Assembly: GCA_015680685.1 (NCBI GenBank)
Contig: MNCI01011447.1
Coordinates: forward strand, 190,452-254,451
Reading direction: 5' to 3'
From: Gnetum montanum
Lineage: Eukaryota > Streptophyta > Gnetopsida > Gnetales > Gnetaceae
Length of the DNA: 64,000 nt
The notes under the pieces: model-generated
Told to the model about the DNA's origin: nothing
Seen by the model: the letters and a program-made list of their open reading frames with translations, nothing else
The model's database searches: none
Program-made: the position numbers and the translations under genes
Part shown: one piece after another, positions 19,880 to 32,965 of the stretch
Position numbering within the stretch: the stretch's first letter is position 1
Layout: each line of letters opens with the position of its first letter

Positions 19880-22560
19880 ATATTGGGTCCAGCTAACAAG
19901 CTATTAGGGTGTATGACCCTAAGGACATTGTTGTGGTTGAGTGTAGGAAATCCCTAAGACTTAGGGGGAAAATTATCGAGTTCTTAGTAATAAATAAGGA
20001 CAATTATAACTTCATTTGTGCCAAGATTTAGGATCTCATGCCAATTTTAAGGATAGAAGTAGAAGCCAAGAGGGAGTATGGGCTCATACATCATGATGGG
20101 AAGGAATACATTCCGTCCTCATATAATTAGATACCCCTTACCAAAACATATGCATGTATCCTATCTCAATTAATTGAGATGGATGAGGAAGATGGTAAAA
20201 CTAGCTTAGATGACTAGTAGGAGAGAAAGGATTAGTTTAGGGTGAAATCAAAACATGAGAACATCATAGGTGAGAGTTTTCAACAAACAACTACTAAGTT
20301 TACAATGTCTACCTCCATTCCTCTCACCTCTTCCATGGGACATATGCCCCTATCTTTCACCCCTTCCTACTATACCATGTTTAGGTCCATGCTTGTCATC
20401 ACAGTGCACCTAACATAATCGGTGCAATAGCCTACATTGTTTCACTTCTCCATGCCTTTGATCACATGGCCTAGATATGTGCGGCCATCATCAATGGTTG
20501 TGACCACCACTAACCCTCTTATTGCCTATATGGGACCCATTATGGAACCCCAAGTAACCCAAGGGTCATGTACCCCTTTTTTCTCATTTGTGCCCTAGAT
20601 ACTGGCATAAAAATATTTCTCTTTATTTAGCCCACTTGTCACTATGATGGCCCAACCTCTACCTTTGTTGCCATAAATGATAACAAGGCCACAAGCCTAC
20701 CAACATACACCGTAGCCTTTCATGCAAACTCCAAAACTGCTAGGGGTACCCTAGGGTGTAGATCAAGCCTTTTAGATGATTCAAGATCTAAGTGAAGAGT
20801 CAAAGAGGCTTAAGGCCTTTACATTCCATATTGTAAAAATCATGAACTTCTGTTAGGATAATCCCATTAGTCGTATGGTTCTACCTCTAACTCTTCCACC
20901 TGGTGTCCTCATACCATAGTTTACCAAGTATAATGATGAAGGTGATTCAAACTTTCATCTTGTAACCTTATGCTCTAAGTGCTTGTTGTTACAAGCTTGG
21001 CCACATACTATAACAAGAATATTCCCTATGTCCCTGATGGAAAAGACCCTTGATTGGTACCAAGCCTTACTGAGAGGATTTATATTCTCACTAGAATATT
21101 TAATTTTGTAATTTGTTAATTAATTTAAGTACAAGTTGATGCATGATACCATTCTTGACTAGATGATGAAGGGCAAGCAAGGACCTTTCAAACTGGTGCA
21201 AAAGTTCATCAAACAATGGAATGCTTTTCTCAATGATATACTAGAACCAATAGCTAAAACACACCTTTTAGCTATTTTCAAGGGGATGATTAATGATTTT
21301 ATGAAGTTAAAATTATACTATATTGATCCACGGTGACTAAGTTAGGCCTTTTCCTAAACCAAAAACATAGAGGACACCATAGAGGCTAGCCACAACCTTA
21401 CCTACATGGCATACAAAAACCAGCATGTGTGAAAGGATAAGAAGAGGAAAAGATAAAAAAATGTGGTAGTGGCCATTGTAGCTAAATAGAGTAAGACAAC
21501 CAATCAAGATCCAAGAACCAACCAATCCAAGGCCCCTACTAACAATAATAAGAACCAACCCTTGACATCTGGGTTCCCACATTGACTACCTTTAGACCCA
21601 ACTTTGAGTGGAAAGGCCAAATCAAATATACTAGATTACCATTGAATGAAATGATATAATATAAGCAGATGATTAAGAATGCCCAAAAGAGGCATGAGAT
21701 GCCATGTGAGTTAGTCAAATACCTCACTCAAGTAACCAAGTATGATCCTTAGGTGCCTAAGTACTTCAAGCTTGTCCACTTTTACCACTATCATTAATTT
21801 TCAGGTCATGACACTAATTTTTTCCTTATGCTAAAAGATGACCTACAAAAGATGATAGATAGGGATGGGCTAGTACTTGATGCTCCTAACTTGGTTTAGC
21901 CTCAAAACCAATTAATGCATGTGTACAAAGAACCGTTGAATGTCAATAATAGCCCATACATCATAGTGGCATTCAACATTAACCATGATTCAAGGCTTGT
22001 GAGGGAACTATTTGTGATTTTGGTACCTCCTCATGATGAAAGGGGTCCTTTAACTTCTACTAGTTCAAGGCCCTCGTTTGTTGCAGGGAACCATCACCAC
22101 TATTCTCGAAGAAGCCTTTTATCATTAGGATACCTCACCATTCTACTACAATTGAGTTCACCTATGGAACAGAATCATGACCCATCATGGTGGCTAATGT
22201 AATGACCTCTTCCTCCTAAGAAACCAAAGACAACTAAAATGCCCCAACCAAGCAAATAAAAAATCCTATGCAAAAGTCCAACAACAAAAATAACAACCAA
22301 GTTAAGGCATGAAAGGAAGTGGACCTGTTGAAGCACACTTCCATATCATCTATACCCATAAGCTCTTCAACCTAGGTTGCTTAAATAAGCAAACCATAAA
22401 GAGATCCTAAAACCCAAGAGAAAGGAAAACATGAGAAGCCATAACAATGACAACCAAAAGATAAAGTATGCATTTTGCGACACATGGAGGAAGTTAAGCA
22501 CAACATGGGCAACAAGCCCATGGCCAACAATAAAGACTTCCTAATGGTGATGAAATAGGT
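19880..22560 (+). pseudogene. Tat-A gag region pseudogene
   Basis: Decayed Gag of Tat type. An N-terminal block (19950-20180) matches Tat-D at 857-1083. A gag core block is readable at about 21170-21310 (LVQKFIKQWNAFLNDI) and a C-terminal block at 21790-21900 (FSGHDTNFFLMLKDDLQKM) matches Tat-D near 2735. Stops and frame changes occur throughout. Open stretches at 21915-22202 and 22598-22840 are short surviving pieces of the gag-protease linker. No intact zinc knuckle remains. Confidence 0.7.
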
Positions 22561-22597
22561 CAAACAATTGTTGAAATAAAACAACATAATCCTTGGG

Positions 22598-23460
22598 TTG
22601 TATGACTTGGTTATATCTTCTACTACATACCATGAGGCACTAGTTAAGATGTTGACTTTCATCCCCATTAACAAGGATATTCTTGCTAATGAAGAATTCA
22701 TCCATGTGATGATGATACCTTCTTCACCTAGGGAGACAAAGGAAACATGGCTTGTGTTTCACAACAATCAAATAAAAAACAGCCCCCAAAGTAGTGAAGT
22801 GACCAAGACTCCTCTTTTCATAACTATTCATATAGAATAATACAAAGTGCATAAAGTGCACATAGATGATGGGGCCTCAATGAATGTCATTCCTTATACC
22901 ATAGGTGAACATTTAGGCCTAATAGAACTTATACAACATACATTAACATCAACTCTTAAATCCTTTAATTGATCAAAGCTTGTTATTAAGGGGTCTATCT
23001 CCTTAGAATTTATGACAAGGGATAAATTCCCCACAACTACTAAGTTCTTGGTTGTATAGGAAACACTAGGATTTAACCTTATCTTGGGAAGACCTTAGCT
23101 AGCTTAACTATGAGTTGTATCTTTGACCATTCACCAAGAAATTCACCTACCCTATGAGGGAGGTGAAATTATCATCCATGGTGATAACATGATTCCCCTG
23201 GAGGTTAACAATATAGATGTAGAGTAGCGGTTTAAAGTGGAGTTTCAGGAAGAAACTATCAGTCACAAAGCTAAGAAACTCGAGACAGTGGAGAAGGCCA
23301 AAAACAAGAATGATGGAACAAGGGATACAATAAGTGCATAGCTTGCCTTTAACATAATTAGTGAAGGGGATGGGAATTACAAGCTTGTGAAAAAAAATCC
23401 ATACCTATGTCCTAATCTCTCAAACATTAGGAAGAATTTGCACAAGTGACATACATTACT
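22598..23460 (+). pseudogene. Tat-A aspartic protease
   Basis: Upstream linker reads INKDILANEEFIHVM (22668-22712), matching Tat-E. The active-site segment near 22860 reads VHIDDGASMNVIPY (D-D-G-A-S), the Tat version of the retropepsin motif. Then LVIKGSISLEF (22980), FNLILGRP (23070) and HQEIHLPYEGGEIIIHGDN (23130-23190), all in the standard order. Stops follow the P of LGRP and occur elsewhere. After about 23460 coding similarity ends and a T-rich, intron-like stretch begins. Confidence 0.82.
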
Positions 23461-24244
23461 GACTCTAGTACTCTATACACTCGTAGCCATGTAACCATAT
23501 GTACTCATACCCTATTAGCCTAGTTTACATTTTTCTTGTTTGTGCCATTTTTTTTGCTTTATGTTAAACTTTCTTTTACATATGGACTAATAGTTTACCA
23601 TTGTTTACACTTTCATTTATTAAATCATTTCCTTTCTCTTTTAGCATGATATCAGTACAAAAACCTTATAAAAACTTTAAAACTTGAAAACCCATAAAAA
23701 TGTTAAAATATAAAAATAAATATTTCCTTTTAAAACAATGTGCTTGGGCCATGACCAAAAATTGGAAAATCCCATGGTCTAAAACTAGCAAATGATGCAT
23801 GGCCTAAAACTGGAAAGTAGCCTTTTAACTTATTTCTATTCACAACCTTATCGTTTAGCCATCTTAGCCATTTTATCATATTATAGAATTATAGTTGAGA
23901 TAGCCAACATGTCCTTAAACAAAATTCATAGCATAAAATCATGTGACCATAACATGAATAAAACAATAATGCCAAAAGAGATGTAGCCAAGAATGAAACT
24001 TAGGCTTAAAATTTAAAACATTTACAACATAAGTAGCTATAGCCACACTATGTGGAAAAATGTTTAAATAATAAATATAAAAAATAAATAATTCATAACC
24101 AAAACCTTAGCTAATGCTAGCCATCAACATCAACATCAAATTAAACAACATGTGATCATTATCAAGAAAAATAAAAGTAGGAAGGATGCTAAGGGGTATT
24201 TAGAGAGGAAGTGGTGGTTATCCCCACCCTCACCACTGGGATCA
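23460..24244. other. Noncoding, AT-rich
   Basis: No coding or repeat match seen on either strand. It lies between the protease end of Tat-A and the minus-strand coding remnants. The T-rich start (23520-23650) could be the beginning of an intron-like segment. Confidence 0.4.
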
Positions 24245-24279
24245 NNNNNNNNNNNNNNNNNNNNNNNNNNNNNNNNNNN
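24245..24279. other. Assembly gap (35 N)
   Basis: Thirty-five consecutive unknown bases. The odd length suggests an estimated gap or masked low-quality bases. Any frame across it is unreliable. Confidence 0.99.
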
Positions 24280-24289
24280 AATGTTTCTC

Positions 24290-27200
24290 TCATTGACATC
24301 TATCCATGGGGGTAGCTCTCATGACACCATGGTTGTAGAAACCTCACCCATAGGTGTAGAAACTTGAGGAGTAGGAGATTCAACTATTGTGAGAGTGCTT
24401 TCAAAGAGCTTGTAGGTACTCTTGGCTTGAATCCATTTATGAATACCTCCATCTTGTGCTATTAAATAGTATCCTCCTTAAGCCACTTAAGATATTCTTC
24501 CTGATCAACCTTTCGTTTATGATCTTTTTATGCCTAGCCCCACGTTAGGACCTAGGCATAATAATCTTTCCAATCCTTGGCTTTACAGAAGATTAGGTTC
24601 ATCTATATCTGCTACTACATCATCTCCCTGGCAAGGGTAACCTTATCATGGATGATGTTCTAGTAGTGGGCCCATGTGTTCTCCTTGGTTTGTAAGTTCT
24701 CTATGTTAGCCACTTGGGCCTTCACAAAAGCCTTATGATCCTAAAGATCAGTAATCATTTGGACTTGCTACTTGTTCTTCTCCTTCAAGATCATAACTTG
24801 CTCCCATAGGGATTTTTTGGACCTCTGAAATTCCTATGAGTTTTTTGCGCATGAAACTATAAGATTAGTAGTAGTTCCATATAACTTTTATGGTACATTC
24901 TCAACCTCTAGAGGGAGCTTTATCAAGGAGTTAATCTCCATGTTATGGCTAGGATCCCATGCAATTGAAGGAATTGTGAAAAATATAACAAAAATATATA
25001 ACCATAAGTACAATGTACAACATGAATAATCAAATATACCTATAAAAACCAAAATAAATAAACAAAGGAAAAATAAAATCAAGTTTCTACTAATTTCAGG
25101 GGTAAGTTGTTACAACCAATCGATGATGTCCTTGGCCAGTTTATGCATGAACTATATCTTGTCTAGAACCTCTACCCATGGTTTCATGTAGAATGTAGGG
25201 GTATAGGCCTCTACTTATAGCTTAGGAAGTACAATAAGCATAACAATCATTGAACTGTTAGAACAAAAACTAAATGTAAAATCTTAAAATATAACGAGTA
25301 GCACTGAGGTGTATGCATACATGGCTTGTACTTCCCTAGCAAAAGCTCATCAAACAAGGCATCCAAGTTGTCCAACACACCATTGGACAACCCCTCCTCC
25401 TCATGTTTCTATATGAGATCCTTCTTTGCATGCCTCTACTTCTATACTACTTTTGCAGCTTGTGCTTTTAAGTCTCTTTGTTTATCTACAAAAATCATAA
25501 ACCAAAAATATTAGAACTTTTCAAAATAACAACCTTATAACCTTGAAAACTCAAACCATAGAAAAATCCAAAACATAGCCAAGAGTCAACAATGTACCTA
25601 TGATGACATGATGAGTCTTGCCAAGCTTCAATGCAAGTGTTCTCTTAGAAGGTTGCTCTATCACTGGTGTTGCTTCCTCCATGGACCATTTTAGCATGAC
25701 TTTGGCTACCTCTTTAGCTTTAATGTGTAGCTCTCTGGCCCTCCCAATTTTAGCATGATCAACATGAGGCTCAACCCTTGTGTTACCAAGGGAAATACAT
25801 TACCTACCAATAACTCCCTTAGTAAATAACAATTTCCTAACATCCTCTGGTTGGTTCTAGGACTGCATGGTTGGATCAATGTGAGTCTAAGCACATCCAT
25901 TTTCCATCCCTCCTTACCACTAAGAACTTAATGAATCTCTTTAAGTATGCTACAAAAAATGTAGAGTGCATGTGGAATATTATAGAGAGACCCTCATGAA
26001 GTCTTAGGATTTCCTCATATAATTTAGTGGCCAAGTGAGTAGCCTAGTCAAACAGACCATCTTCTCCTAGTACCTTCATCATGGTCCATACCTAGGTAAT
26101 GCCAATCATCTTCCGTAATAATAGCTTAGTGAAGGCATGGGATCAAAAAAAAGGATAAAATTCCTTTGCCTATAGTACTTAGAAATCATCCAAGGCCAAC
26201 CTAAAATGGCCACGACAAGTACCAAACCATGCCTCCGCCACTTCATGGTCATTTGCCTCCTTAACTAGTTTGGTGACAACCTTCATCTCTTTAGTGGAAA
26301 TACCAAAGAGATCACAGAAGGTAGCCTCATCAATGGACAAGGTGATTGGTACATAATGAACCTTGGTGATGAACTTATTGGCCCCTTCATTGAAGGAGTT
26401 AATGATGTTCATCATCTTAGCAATAGGAATGATTGGGGTAGATGCCATGAAAAGATCAAGAAAGCCTACATGGATAATGCATGCTTGAATATTTCTAGGT
26501 GCCTATTCTTTCAACTAGCATTGCATTGCTTCCACCTCATCAAATTTTAGGATGAGCGTCTCCTCAACACATCCTAAAATGGTCAAAGTGCCACTAGAAG
26601 AGATGGAATCCCCTGAAAGATAACCAAAAACAACCTATTAGCTAAAGCATAAGCACATCATTTATAGCCAAGATACAAAAAAAGCAACAAATCAAAACCA
26701 TTAGAACACTTAGAAAAAAAATATCCTAAAATCATACAACCATAAAAAAATGTGAGAAAATATTTTCTAACATCTTATTTTTCATACCTCTCTTCTTCTT
26801 GCTTGGTAAGGGTTGTGTGGTAGTCCCAACATCGGTGTGCAGTACTAGAAGGTGTTTTGGGACCACCCACCAACTAGTCATTTTAGTGATCACACACCTC
26901 TTAAAGTATAGGGCATGGACTTGGGGTTATTTATCAAAGTCATATTTTAATTTTTCAACCACTATGTTTTTTATTTTAGGACCCTAGGTAAATACACTCA
27001 TCATAGTTTAAGGCACCTCTAAGGTTTGGTGATTCCTAATCAAGCCTTTTTTGTTAATCCTATACTTGCAAGATGATTAGAATTTAAATTGTTAAAAACC
27101 CATAATGCTAGAAGGAAGGTAGGTATAAAAAAATTAAAACCAAAATAGAACATAAGTTACAAGGAAATTTACCCAGCCAAATGGTACACTATAGAAGGAG

Positions 27201-27560
27201 GATTTTGGAATAATGTGTGGGCCTAGTGCATCACCATCAGAGTATTATCAACATTATACTAAGAATACTTTGGAATGTTCTAGAATTGGGATAACTTATG
27301 GATCCCATTGATGCATTTTCTATCATACACCATCCATTCTTCATGCATCTTAGGATCATCCATTATGAATTTCATGATCATGTTGGATGACTATGATAGT
27401 AGGGTCTCCACTATGATTTTAGTGATATATGCAGATATGTGTGACCACATCATTATACTAAAGTTCTATAGGAGGTAGGTAAGTAATTCCCTTACCCATG
27501 GCTAGAACCATAGTGAACCCCACTCTAGGCTCATATTGGTAAAGGGAGTGTTGGGTTTGG
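24290..27560 (-). pseudogene. Minus-strand multi-block coding remnant, unknown, possibly envelope-like
   Basis: I do not recognise this gene with confidence. Minus-strand blocks are readable at about 27380-27200, 26620-26180, 25900-25620, 25480-25320 and 24900-24290. The best block (26448-26182) starts MASTPIIPIAKMMNIINSF and contains VHYVPITLSIDEATFCDLFG. That pattern, a hydrophobic strand then a short helix ending L/F-G, resembles the N-terminal domain of plant retrotransposon envelope-like proteins and the E2 3' ORF. The last block (24850-24700) is Lys/Glu/Leu-rich and looks like coiled coil. GT-AG-like boundaries separate some blocks (for example about 25602 to 25490), suggesting introns. 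It sits in opposite orientation inside Tat-A, so it may be a nested insertion or captured sequence. Confidence 0.35.
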
Positions 27561-27599
27561 GGAGACTAATGTAGCACAAGATCCCCACTAGCTCCACCA

Positions 27600-29369
27600 C
27601 AATCAATATGGGGTTAAGGAAAGGTCTATAGAAAAAAAATAAACTATTAGAATCATATATTTAAAAGTTAGAAAAAAATTATCAAAATTAAAAGCAACAA
27701 CCATAACCACACATGACAACAATTACATCAACACTTGGAATTTCTTAGGAAATTTTATGAAACATACTAGTTAGTGGTGAAATTAGCCATTTTAAAAAAT
27801 CTAGGGTGTTAGTCAAAATTTCTTTGAAAATACTAAATAGCAACATTCTCATGGCCTAAAAAACCTTGGAACATAACAACCAAAAAATAAAAACATTTAC
27901 ATGATAAACCAAAAATCAAAACACATTCAAAACAACATGTGAAACCATGTCTTAGTTGAAACAACCCTTATGCAACCACCCTTAAAACCTACAAAAATGA
28001 CCATAGGAAATCAGTGGTAAAAAATAGCAAAATATTTTTTAAAATTCATGAAACAAAGTCTACAACCATTTTGACATCCCCTAGTATCCCCAGGGACATG
28101 GTACATTGAAAATAAAAATCATTCAATATGCCAATGCTACCCATCTACAAAGGGTAAAACTACTATAGCCTAGAAACACCAGTTCATGCGATTGTAGGAG
28201 AAAAATCATTAAAAATAAACAAAAAATTAAAATCTAGTTATTCTAAAATTTTTGAAACTTTTAAATCACTAACTATGTATCCTTAATCAAAAAATTTAAA
28301 AATTCTCAAGCATATTTTAGAAAACACATCCAACTTAACATGAACTAGGCCATCATAGAAAACCCCCTTTCTATACATGTTTAGTAAAAAAATATGTCAC
28401 AAATTTATTTCAAACTCAAATATAGTAATGAAAAGACTATTATAAACCTTAAATTAATACCTACACATCCATAACTAGAAACCATGCAAATCCCCTACCT
28501 CTGTTTAAGAAAAAATTCATGAATTTCCATGAAAAATTAGAAACGACATAAAAACATAATCGTATGATATGACCTTAAAATTTATTATGAATTAACTAAA
28601 ACTCAAAATCAAACCAAACCATAACCATTAGAAACCTAAAAAATAATAATAAAAATAAAAAACCTTAGAATTTGACAATTCATAGCCATTTTCTTAAGAA
28701 AAAATTCACAAGTAGTGTTGCTTTTTGCCAAAAATAGTAAAAGCACTCAAAAATTGATAAAAACTTAATAAACCAAAGACCAAGTGATGAAGTAACATTC
28801 AAAATGTATATAAACGATCAAATAATGGGATGGTATTTTGCTAAACTTTAATTTTACCAACCACAATATCCTATATTTGAGAAAATGCCTTCATACTAGA
28901 TGAAGAAAACAACAAGAAATGACTAGAAACACAAGAAAATGGCTAAAAATGGCCTACCTTGGGGTGATGGTAGTTGAAACATGTCCTATTTTGGGCTATG
29001 GGAGGTGAGAGATGCCATTGTCCACTATATCTACATCCCCCAAAATTGGATTTTTGTTGTTGCTCCCTCTTTCCTTCATAGTGCCTATTATCAATTTCGA
29101 GAAAACCTTGAAAATTTGGTAGATCTAAGCTTCAACGTTGCCTGAAGGAGCTCTTGAAGTAACCATGCTAAGGGTTGATGGTGTTTGAAGGAAAATATAT
29201 TTTCAAGAGCTCTAACCAAAGTGCTATGAGAAGCGAATGAGTGGTGTGTTTGAGTTTTTGGAAAATTAGACATTAAAGCTTGATCTAAACCTAAACACCC
29301 TCCTTCATGCCTCCATTATCAAATCCAGAACCTAAACCTCATGGTGCATTGCTAGTGCAAAGGGAGGAA
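27600..29369. other. AT-rich, no feature seen
   Basis: A-rich on the plus strand with many short AAAA runs and words such as AAACCATA and AAAATTAGAAA. I see no frame with family similarity, no LTR match and no clear tandem structure. A gradual base-composition change near 28950 leads into the tandem array. Confidence 0.4.
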
Positions 29370-32330
29370 ATTCCAACCAACACTAGGATGATGAGAGTTA
29401 GTACCAAGATTAAAAATTTTGAAATTTTTGATGGCCCCCACTAGACACCTCCCAAGTAAAGTGTGTTTAGCATAAAAACCTCCTCTACATTGAGGTTTGG
29501 ACGCCCTAAAACCCACACAAGCATGTTCTAATCTTATTCCCCACCTCACCCATATTGGTTAGTGTGGATCCAACATGGGTCTTTCCATGGCTCATAACCA
29601 TGAAATATTTCCTCCCTTACTATTTTTTGGAGTTACGATTGATACTACCAAATCCTAAACCCTAGCAAGTGGTAGAACTTCCCATACAACTTGCTTATTT
29701 GGGAAACCACACTGGGCAAGGTCTCATCCATGCTGGCCAGCATTGCGCAAGTGGATATAACATCTACAAACACTCTTTAGTGCCTGCCAAGCATTGATTC
29801 ATCTCTAGGATTGGCTCACATAGCCTGAAACCCTACTAGCCATTCCCAATAGCATCAAAATCCTATCAAACCTAGTTGAAAGTTCCTAGGGCCTTGAGAA
29901 CTAGTAGATAAACACTAAGATGGGATTCATTCCTATTGGCTAGTATGAATCTAGTGTGGATGAGGTGGGTATAACTCCAAACTACTAGAATTGACCACCT
30001 AGTTATCATATTTTGATCGTGACACCCATTTTATCCCTCAATAGCCAAAATTTGATAAATAATTAATCAAACTATAGGCCCCATATCGTTCCCATTCTAG
30101 AAAACATTCCATCTACACTAGCCAATGTGGGCCTAGTGTAGGTGCATTGGGAGTAACCCACAAAAACCTTCCCATAGCCCAAAATGACCTTAAAAACTAC
30201 TCTGATAGCCTTGAAACCTCTTCTTTTCCTCCAATAGTTGATAGTTATTAAAATATGAGTTCAAATTCATGACCAAACCCTTGACCATGCTACAGAACCC
30301 TCCATCTACACTAGCTAGTGTGGGTCTAGCATGGGTGCTTTGGAGGTAAGTCATAAAACCCCATTTATGACCAGAAATAGCCCTATGACCTATCCCTAAG
30401 ACCTCAAAATTCCACTAGAGCCTCCTAGAGTAATCAAACATGATAAAATAGGTTTAAAATAGCAAAAAGCTATCATTCCCCTTTTCCTCCATGCTAAGGC
30501 CATGCTAGCCAAAATGGCTCATGGGGGATGAGTTCAAAAAATAGCCAAAAGGCTTCAAATCAATCGATTTTGATGTCAAATATTAGTCATTGACTTCCAT
30601 GACCCTAATAGCTTTGAAACCTTGTTGAATTTGATAAAAAATGGTTAAAACCATGAATCCTAGTGGATAAATGCTAAGGGTTGGGGGGTGGATGCTATGT
30701 AGCATTGCCTAAGCTTGGTTGAATGGAGGATGACCATAAAATTACCAGAATTAGCCTTAATATCAACATGTTTTGACATACCAAACTTCCTAGACTTTCT
30801 AGCAACAAAAACTTGAGAAAATCAATAAAATTCCATGACCACTCCCATCCTCACACTAGAATCCCCTCTCACTCATGTTGGCTATAATGGGTCTAGCATG
30901 GGTGCCTCAAGGGAAACCCATGGAAGTTTCATGGATACACTAAAATGACTCCAACTTGCACTAGATCATTCCTAGGACTTTGCCAGCGCCTGTAGAGGCC
31001 ACAAGACCCTAGAAAACTAATAAAAAGTTGTAAAAAACTATTTCTCCTTTTTTACCCATGCTAGGACCACATTGGCCAGCATGGCCTAGCATTCCTTTAG
31101 GGTAGATGACCTAAAGAGCCATTAAACAACCTTTATAATTGTTAGTTTTGACCCTAAACCTTAGCTATTGACATTGACAACCATGGGAGCTTGAATTCAT
31201 GGTCAAATTTCTACTGAAACCTACGAAAAATTAAGATCTTCAAGTATCCATGTGAAAGGAGGTTTGAGCCATGCTAGGTAGTGTGGCTGCAGCATGGGTA
31301 ACACCCCAAGAAGCCAAAAAACCTAGTCTAGTAAAGTCTCAAACCTCATAGCATTGAGTTGATGGCCTTAAGACCTTTTTTGATAATCAAAATCCTCTAT
31401 ACCTCCTCACCCATGCTAGAGAAATGGTACCCAACATGGCTCAAGGGGAGTGTAACCATGCCCTAGCTTAGATAGCTAGTAGACCTAGCTAGTTTTAAGT
31501 AAAAACCTTATGGATCACTATTAGCAATCCAAGAAGCCTAAAAACTTGGCTGATTTACATTTGAAGCCATTCCAAAGATAAAAAGCAAGAGTATCCATAC
31601 TAAGCCACGTTGGCAAGTGTGGCCCTAGAATGGGTATGTCTTTCTACATGATCTTACATGCATAACATTCCTCAAATGGCCTAAAAACCTAACTAGGAAG
31701 CATATCACTACAAAACCCTAGCTTCAGCTATAGATTGACCATGTTTGACCTCGTAATAACTCAGATCAAGATCTTTCACATTGAGACCCCTTCAATCCAT
31801 GCTAGGTAGCATGGCTTTAGGTGGGTATGACCTTAAGACCTTCATTTTTGGTATCTTTGATTTCCAAAGTGATTGAGCCTGATTATTATGATCCTACGCT
31901 ACCTTAGCAAGAATATGGAACCTCAATTTTGATCCTTTATATGTCACAAAACCCATTATCCTTTGTATTTATATTGGATCCATGTTAATCAGCATTACTC
32001 TAGCATGCATGGTACTTCTAGGCTTTCATGGGGATTTCCAAAGGTTGAAATCAATGATAGAACTAATCCATTTCCTTCCTTAGTCCACTATGCTAACCAT
32101 GAAAGTAATCAAGAGTCAAAGACTACTCAAGATCAACCTAGGAAGCCACCTGACCATCCCATTCATGCTAGGAATCATCCAACCCACATTGGCCAGCATG
32201 GGTCCAATGTGAATGCCTAGAAAACCTTGATTGTTTAACTCAAAAAGCCTCAAAATATCCTTGATAGGTACTCAAACTCACCTATCACCCTTCTTTCCTT
32301 AAACCATGGCCCACTAAGATCTAAAATTTT
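29370..32330. repeat. Degenerate tandem array, about 190-bp monomer, about 15 copies
   Basis: A core close to CCATGCTAGGCCACATTGG followed by CCAGCATGGGTCTAGCATGG recurs near 29565, 29740, 29930, 30118, 30310, 30500, 30690, 30880, 31070, 31270, 31420, 31605, 31800, 31980 and 32180. Spacings are mostly 175-200 bp, with one near 150. Between cores the copies share a looser pattern (AAACCC after the core, then GACC, TTGAAACC and TAGCCTT words). The core is dyad-symmetric; the copy at 29730-29743 is an exact palindrome, ATGCTGGCCAGCAT. Copies are strongly diverged, so this is an old array. Confidence 0.75.
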
Positions 32331-32945
32331 AAAAATATAACCATTTGTGACCAATGTTGATAATTTTTTACCATGTGTATTCCAGTTGGACTCATTTGGC
32401 CTTGTCTCATGGTGATTTGACTTGTTTTGATCTTATTATTGCATTTTTGACTTTTTTTTTTACCATCAATTGACCTCATTTAGCCTTTGATCCTTATTCA
32501 TCATGTTTACCTTATTTTGGCCTCTATTGATCATGTTTATATTCATCATGTTTACCTTATTTTGGCCTCTATTGATCCTTATTTAACCTTTGATTGATGT
32601 TAGATAATTGTGTTTCATCAACCTTGACCATCATTTGATGCCATGGACTACTAAGATCTTACACCAGCAACATGGATTACTAAGCACTAAAATTGGAAAA
32701 ATTTCAACCTTAGTTGACCATGATTGACCCTATTTTTCACACCTTCACTATGCTTCAAGTTGTTTTAACCTTGTTGAATATTTGTTTGGGCTTTATCTAA
32801 GCCTTTTTTTTTGTCTATTTCTACCTCTTATAGCCTGGATTAGCCTTGTTTTCATTTTAATAGCATGTATTTATATAATTTTATAACATTTTTACATGAT
32901 ATATCCATCTTTACCCAAGTGCTACTTAATGTGCTTGTGGTTGAT
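32331..32945 (+). other. T-rich noncoding stretch before Tat-A pol
   Basis: No frame. It contains a 37-bp direct duplication (32496-32532 and 32541-32577, ATTCATCATGTTTACC and onward). Just before the pol frame it has pyrimidine-rich DNA ending TTGATATGTAG (to about 32952), which would suit an intron 3' end. Ogre elements are known to remove an intron between protease and RT. Confidence 0.45.
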
Positions 32946-32965
32946 ATGTAGGATTGAAGTATGGG

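Noticed and set aside
32496-32577. 37-bp direct duplication with 45-bp period
   Set aside because: Single local duplication in T-rich noncoding DNA; not enough copies to be meaningful.
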